Shown: in pieces, positions 61,500 to 64,000 of the stretch | How positions within the stretch are numbered: the stretch's first letter is position 1 | How the letters are laid out: each line of letters starts with the position of its first letter | From: Bin87 sp965220095 | GTDB lineage: Bacteria > Chloroflexota > Dehalococcoidia > Lucifugimonadales > UBA3495 | Assembly: GCA_965220095.1 (NCBI GenBank) | Contig: OZ244805.1 | Span: forward strand, 3,348,001-3,412,000 | DNA: 64,000 nt | Reading direction: 5' to 3' | The notes under the pieces: generated by a model | The model's input: the letters and a program-made list of their open reading frames with translations, nothing else | Database searches by the model: none | Told to the model about the DNA's origin: nothing | Program-made: the position numbers and the translations under genes

Positions 61500-64000
61500 T
61501 CAGAAATCGCCCCATGAATAGCCCGACTTGACGTCTACTTTGAGGGTAACATCCAGTTCCAGGGCGGCCGGCATCTCATCCAGCACCAGGGCGGTCATTG
61601 TACCCATCTCATCGTCCGGCACTTCGAAGACCAGCTCGTCGTGCACCTGTAAAATCATCCGGGAGCGCATCTGGTCGCGAATCATGCGGGCACGCACGTT
61701 GATCATTGCCTTCTTCATAATGTCAGCGGCGGTGCCTTGTACGGGCATATTGATGGCCATGCGCTCAGCGGCGGCGCGGACGTTGTGGTTGGAAGACTGA
61801 ATATCCGGCAGATAACGGCGACGGCCCAGCAGCGTCTCGGCATACATGGAGAGGCGCGTGTTTTCCTTAACCGACTCCAGATACCCATTGATACCGGGAT
61901 AGCGGGCCAGGTAGGTGTCAATAAATTGCCGACCCTCTTCCCGGCTGAATCCGGTTTGCTGCGAGATACCGTAGGGGCCGAGGCCGTAGATAACACCGAA
62001 GTTCAGGATTTTTGCAATCCGCCGCTGGTCGGAGTCGACCTCGTTGAGCGGCACGCCGAACATCTGGCTGGCCGTGGCCGCGTGGATGTCTTCGCCCCGG
62101 CGGAACGCTTCCAGCAGCGACTCGTCCTGGGAGAGATGCGCCAACACCCGCAATTCGATCTGCGAGTAGTCAGCTGACAGCAACTGGTAATCAGCCTCGG
62201 CGACGAAGGCACGCCGCACCTGGCGTCCCAGTTCGGTGCGAACCGGAATGTTCTGCAGATTGGGATCGCTGCTGCTAACGCGCCCGGTGGCCGATCCGGT
62301 CTGGTGATAAGACGTGTGGATGCGACCGGTGCGAGGGTTTACCATCTCGGGCAACGCATCGACATAAGTCGATTTCAACTTGGTTACCTGCCGATAATCG
62401 AGAATCTTGTCGACGACCGGGTGCATTCCTTTCAGGGATTCAAGGGCGTTGGCATCGGTGGAATAACCGGACTTGGTGCGGCGTGTGGTGGGCAGACCAA
62501 GTTCGCCGAATAACAAATCGCTCAATTGCTTGGGCGAGTTGATGTTTACTTCGTGCCCAATGGTATCGAACAAGTCCGTCCGAATTTGTGCCAGTTGGGT
62601 GTGCAGGTCGCGGGACATCTCGTGAAGGATGCCGGAATCCAGTTTCACCCCCGCGCACTGCATCTCTACCAGCACGGGAATCAACGGCAGTTCCACGCCG
62701 GACATCAACGCCGTCAGTCCCTGCGCCTCCAGCGGTTTTTCAAAGTGTTCCCGCAATTGCAGGGTGCAGTCTGCATCGGCGGCGGCATAGGGCGCGCCGT
62801 CCGCGATGTCCACTTCGTTGAAGGTTTTTTGACGCGCGCCCTTGCCGATCAGGTCGGTGATATTGGTCATTTCCGTGCCGAGCTCTTCCAGCGCCAACGG
62901 TTTGAGGCCCAGGCGTTGTTTGCCCAGCAGGTGAGCCGCGATCATCGTGTCATGGTCGATGACGCCATAAGGGTTGATGCCATAGTTGGTCAGCAACGTC
63001 AAATCGTAATTGGCGTTGTGGGCACTGCGATGGAATCCGGCCTCGGAGAACAATGGGCGCACGTTCGCCATCACGTTCTCCAGCGGCAATTGCTCGCCCG
63101 ATGCGTGGCCCACCGGCACATACCAGGCGACACCGCCAGCAATGGCAAAGCTGAGGCCCGCCAGGTCTGCGTTCATGGGATCGGTGCTACTGGATTCGGT
63201 ATCGAAGGCAAAGGCGCCCGCCTCGCGCAGAGCAGCAATCATGGCCTCAAGCTCGGCCTCAGTGTTTACCACTCGATAGTCACCGTCCGGGGAGGCGGAG
63301 GCAGCGGCCGTCGATTGCTGCGCCGGCGTTGAGTCTCTGCTCTGGCCCGTATCAGCCGTTTCCCAGGGTGCGTCCGGCGAGGGCACGCGGCCGACGATCG
63401 TGTGGAATTCCAGGGCGGTCATCAGGGACACCACATCGGCGCGTTCGTAACGGCCGAACCGGCAGGCATTCAGGTCCAACTCTACCGGTGCATCGCAGCG
63501 GATGGTGGTCAGAATTCGATACTCGAAGGCAGCGTCCTGATTATCGGCCAGGTTGGTATGGATTTGCTTTTGCGATATGTCGTCGATGTGTTCGTAGATG
63601 CCTTCCAGCGTCTGGTAAGCGTTCAGCAAGGTGATGGCGGTTTTCTCGCCGACGGCCGGCACGCCGGGGATGTTGTCTGACTTATCCCCCACCAGTGCCT
63701 TGAAATCCGGCTGCTGGGTCGCCGTCAGGCCACCGTAGCGCTCCGCCAGCTCCACCTCGTCAACGATGCGGCGGTCACGTTCGCTACTGGCCAAATCGAT
63801 CCTGATGAGGGGCGAAATCAACTGGAAAGTATCGCGGTCGCCGGTGAGGATGATGGTTTCCACATTGGATGCTTCAGCCTGTTTGGACAGGGTGCCGAGC
63901 AGGTCGTCGGCTTCAAATCCGGCCAGCTCGTATACCGGCACGGCAAAGGTGCGCATCAGCTCCTTGACCCGGTCGAACTGCCCACGCAACTCGGGAGGCG
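61500..64000 (-). CDS. polA: DNA polymerase I (5' end beyond the window)
   Basis: Replication and repair polymerase. About 833 codons are present; the frame is open to the last base and the first ~100 residues are missing. In order: 5' nuclease domain (GFEADDLLGTLSKQ, VGDKSDNIPGVPAVGEKTA), 3'-5' exonuclease domain with its DxE motif kept (FAFDTESSS), NANYDLTLL and the Y-x3-D region AAADADCTL, then polymerase motif A DYSQIELRVLAHLS, motif B RRIAKILNFGVIYG and motif C QVHDELVFEV. All three activities therefore look intact, unlike Taq-type enzymes. Ends 51 bp before the CitE-like gene. Confidence 0.97.
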   Translation of the reverse strand, partial: PPELRGQFDRVKELMRTFAVPVYELAGFEADDLLGTLSKQAEASNVETIILTGDRDTFQLISPLIRIDLASSERDRRIVDEVELAERYGGLTATQQPDFKALVGDKSDNIPGVPAVGEKTAITLLNAYQTLEGIYEHIDDISQKQIHTNLADNQDAAFEYRILTTIRCDAPVELDLNACRFGRYERADVVSLMTALEFHTIVGRVPSPDAPWETADTGQSRDSTPAQQSTAAASASPDGDYRVVNTEAELEAMIAALREAGAFAFDTESSSTDPMNADLAGLSFAIAGGVAWYVPVGHASGEQLPLENVMANVRPLFSEAGFHRSAHNANYDLTLLTNYGINPYGVIDHDTMIAAHLLGKQRLGLKPLALEELGTEMTNITDLIGKGARQKTFNEVDIADGAPYAAADADCTLQLREHFEKPLEAQGLTALMSGVELPLIPVLVEMQCAGVKLDSGILHEMSRDLHTQLAQIRTDLFDTIGHEVNINSPKQLSDLLFGELGLPTTRRTKSGYSTDANALESLKGMHPVVDKILDYRQVTKLKSTYVDALPEMVNPRTGRIHTSYHQTGSATGRVSSSDPNLQNIPVRTELGRQVRRAFVAEADYQLLSADYSQIELRVLAHLSQDESLLEAFRRGEDIHAATASQMFGVPLNEVDSDQRRIAKILNFGVIYGLGPYGISQQTGFSREEGRQFIDTYLARYPGINGYLESVKENTRLSMYAETLLGRRRYLPDIQSSNHNVRAAAERMAINMPVQGTAADIMKKAMINVRARMIRDQMRSRMILQVHDELVFEVPDDEMGTMTALVLDEMPAALELDVTLKVDVKSGYSWGDF

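Overview
This 64 kb window has the look of a chromosomal segment from an uncultured Chloroflexota bacterium of the Dehalococcoidia/SAR202 type. That placement is an inference. It rests on moderately high GC, a complete-looking coenzyme F420 core (cofG, cofH, cofD, cofC) beside luciferase-like (LLM) oxidoreductases, an archaeal-type bifunctional FBP aldolase/phosphatase, a B12-dependent methylmalonyl-CoA branch, RecG with a long N-terminal extension, TTG/GTG starts in many genes, and no visible outer-membrane or LPS genes. There is no rRNA, prophage, CRISPR array or transposase gene. Coding density is high and nearly every gene belongs to a recognisable family.

Layout. 1-4.6 kb: the 3' part of uvrB, a zinc-finger/duplicated-helical-domain protein of unknown role, a two-gene split D-glutamate cyclase, and an orphan OmpR-type regulator with a degenerate receiver. 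4.6-11.1 kb: leftward fakA-degV-recG and divergent ruvB. 11.2-17.2 kb: F420 operon cofG-cofH-cofD-cofC, then an LLM oxidoreductase and fabI. 17.3-24.7 kb: a zinc-ribbon/TPR membrane protein, a MITE-like insertion, FBP aldolase/phosphatase, an aminotransferase, aspS (apparently starting at CTG) and a YyaL-type thioredoxin-fold protein. 25.0-28.9 kb: a family-5 peptide-type ABC importer (two permeases and a binding protein) without its ATPases. 29.3-33.1 kb: tRNA-His, tRNA-Arg(TCG), an HtrA-like protease, a double NIPSNAP protein, an LLM oxidoreductase and tRNA-Arg(TCT).

33.3-41.3 kb: the B12-binding subunit of methylmalonyl-CoA mutase, then a rightward cluster DUF177-rpmF-fabD-nusB-acpP-udg-rnj-ftsK mixing ribosome, fatty-acid, DNA-repair, RNA-turnover and chromosome-segregation functions. 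rpmF encodes only 59 residues and was found by direct translation. 41.5-47.6 kb: a PHP phosphoesterase and an orphan OppD ATPase, facing a leftward operon of mutase large subunit, acyl-CoA dehydrogenase, methylmalonyl-CoA epimerase and holA. 47.8-57.2 kb: yvcK-glmS-uppP (cell wall precursors), a TreT-like trehalose synthase, a phosphonoacetate-hydrolase-like enzyme, thrB, lysC and a family-2 glycosyltransferase. 57.4-64 kb: a TPR protein facing a leftward group of polA (cut by the window end), a CitE-like lyase, folB and a double-domain SagB-type oxidoreductase.

How the genes work together. Fatty-acid supply (fabI, fabD, acpP) sits with host-fatty-acid use (fakA/degV). Propionyl/methylmalonyl-CoA breakdown (mutase, epimerase, acyl-CoA dehydrogenase) could feed the TCA cycle and the gluconeogenic FBP aldolase/phosphatase. 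YvcK and GlmS direct carbon to peptidoglycan. LLM enzymes are the likely users of the F420 made here.

The least ordinary items are a 105-bp palindromic element with 18-bp terminal inverted repeats and near-perfect flanking direct repeats, plus diverged relatives elsewhere; the CTG-initiated aspS; the split D-glutamate cyclase; the zinc-finger/duplicated-domain protein near 1-2 kb; several dyads overlapping predicted promoters; and a recurring extended -10 signature. I did not find a convincing new multi-gene defence or biosynthetic system; most of this window is housekeeping and central metabolism.
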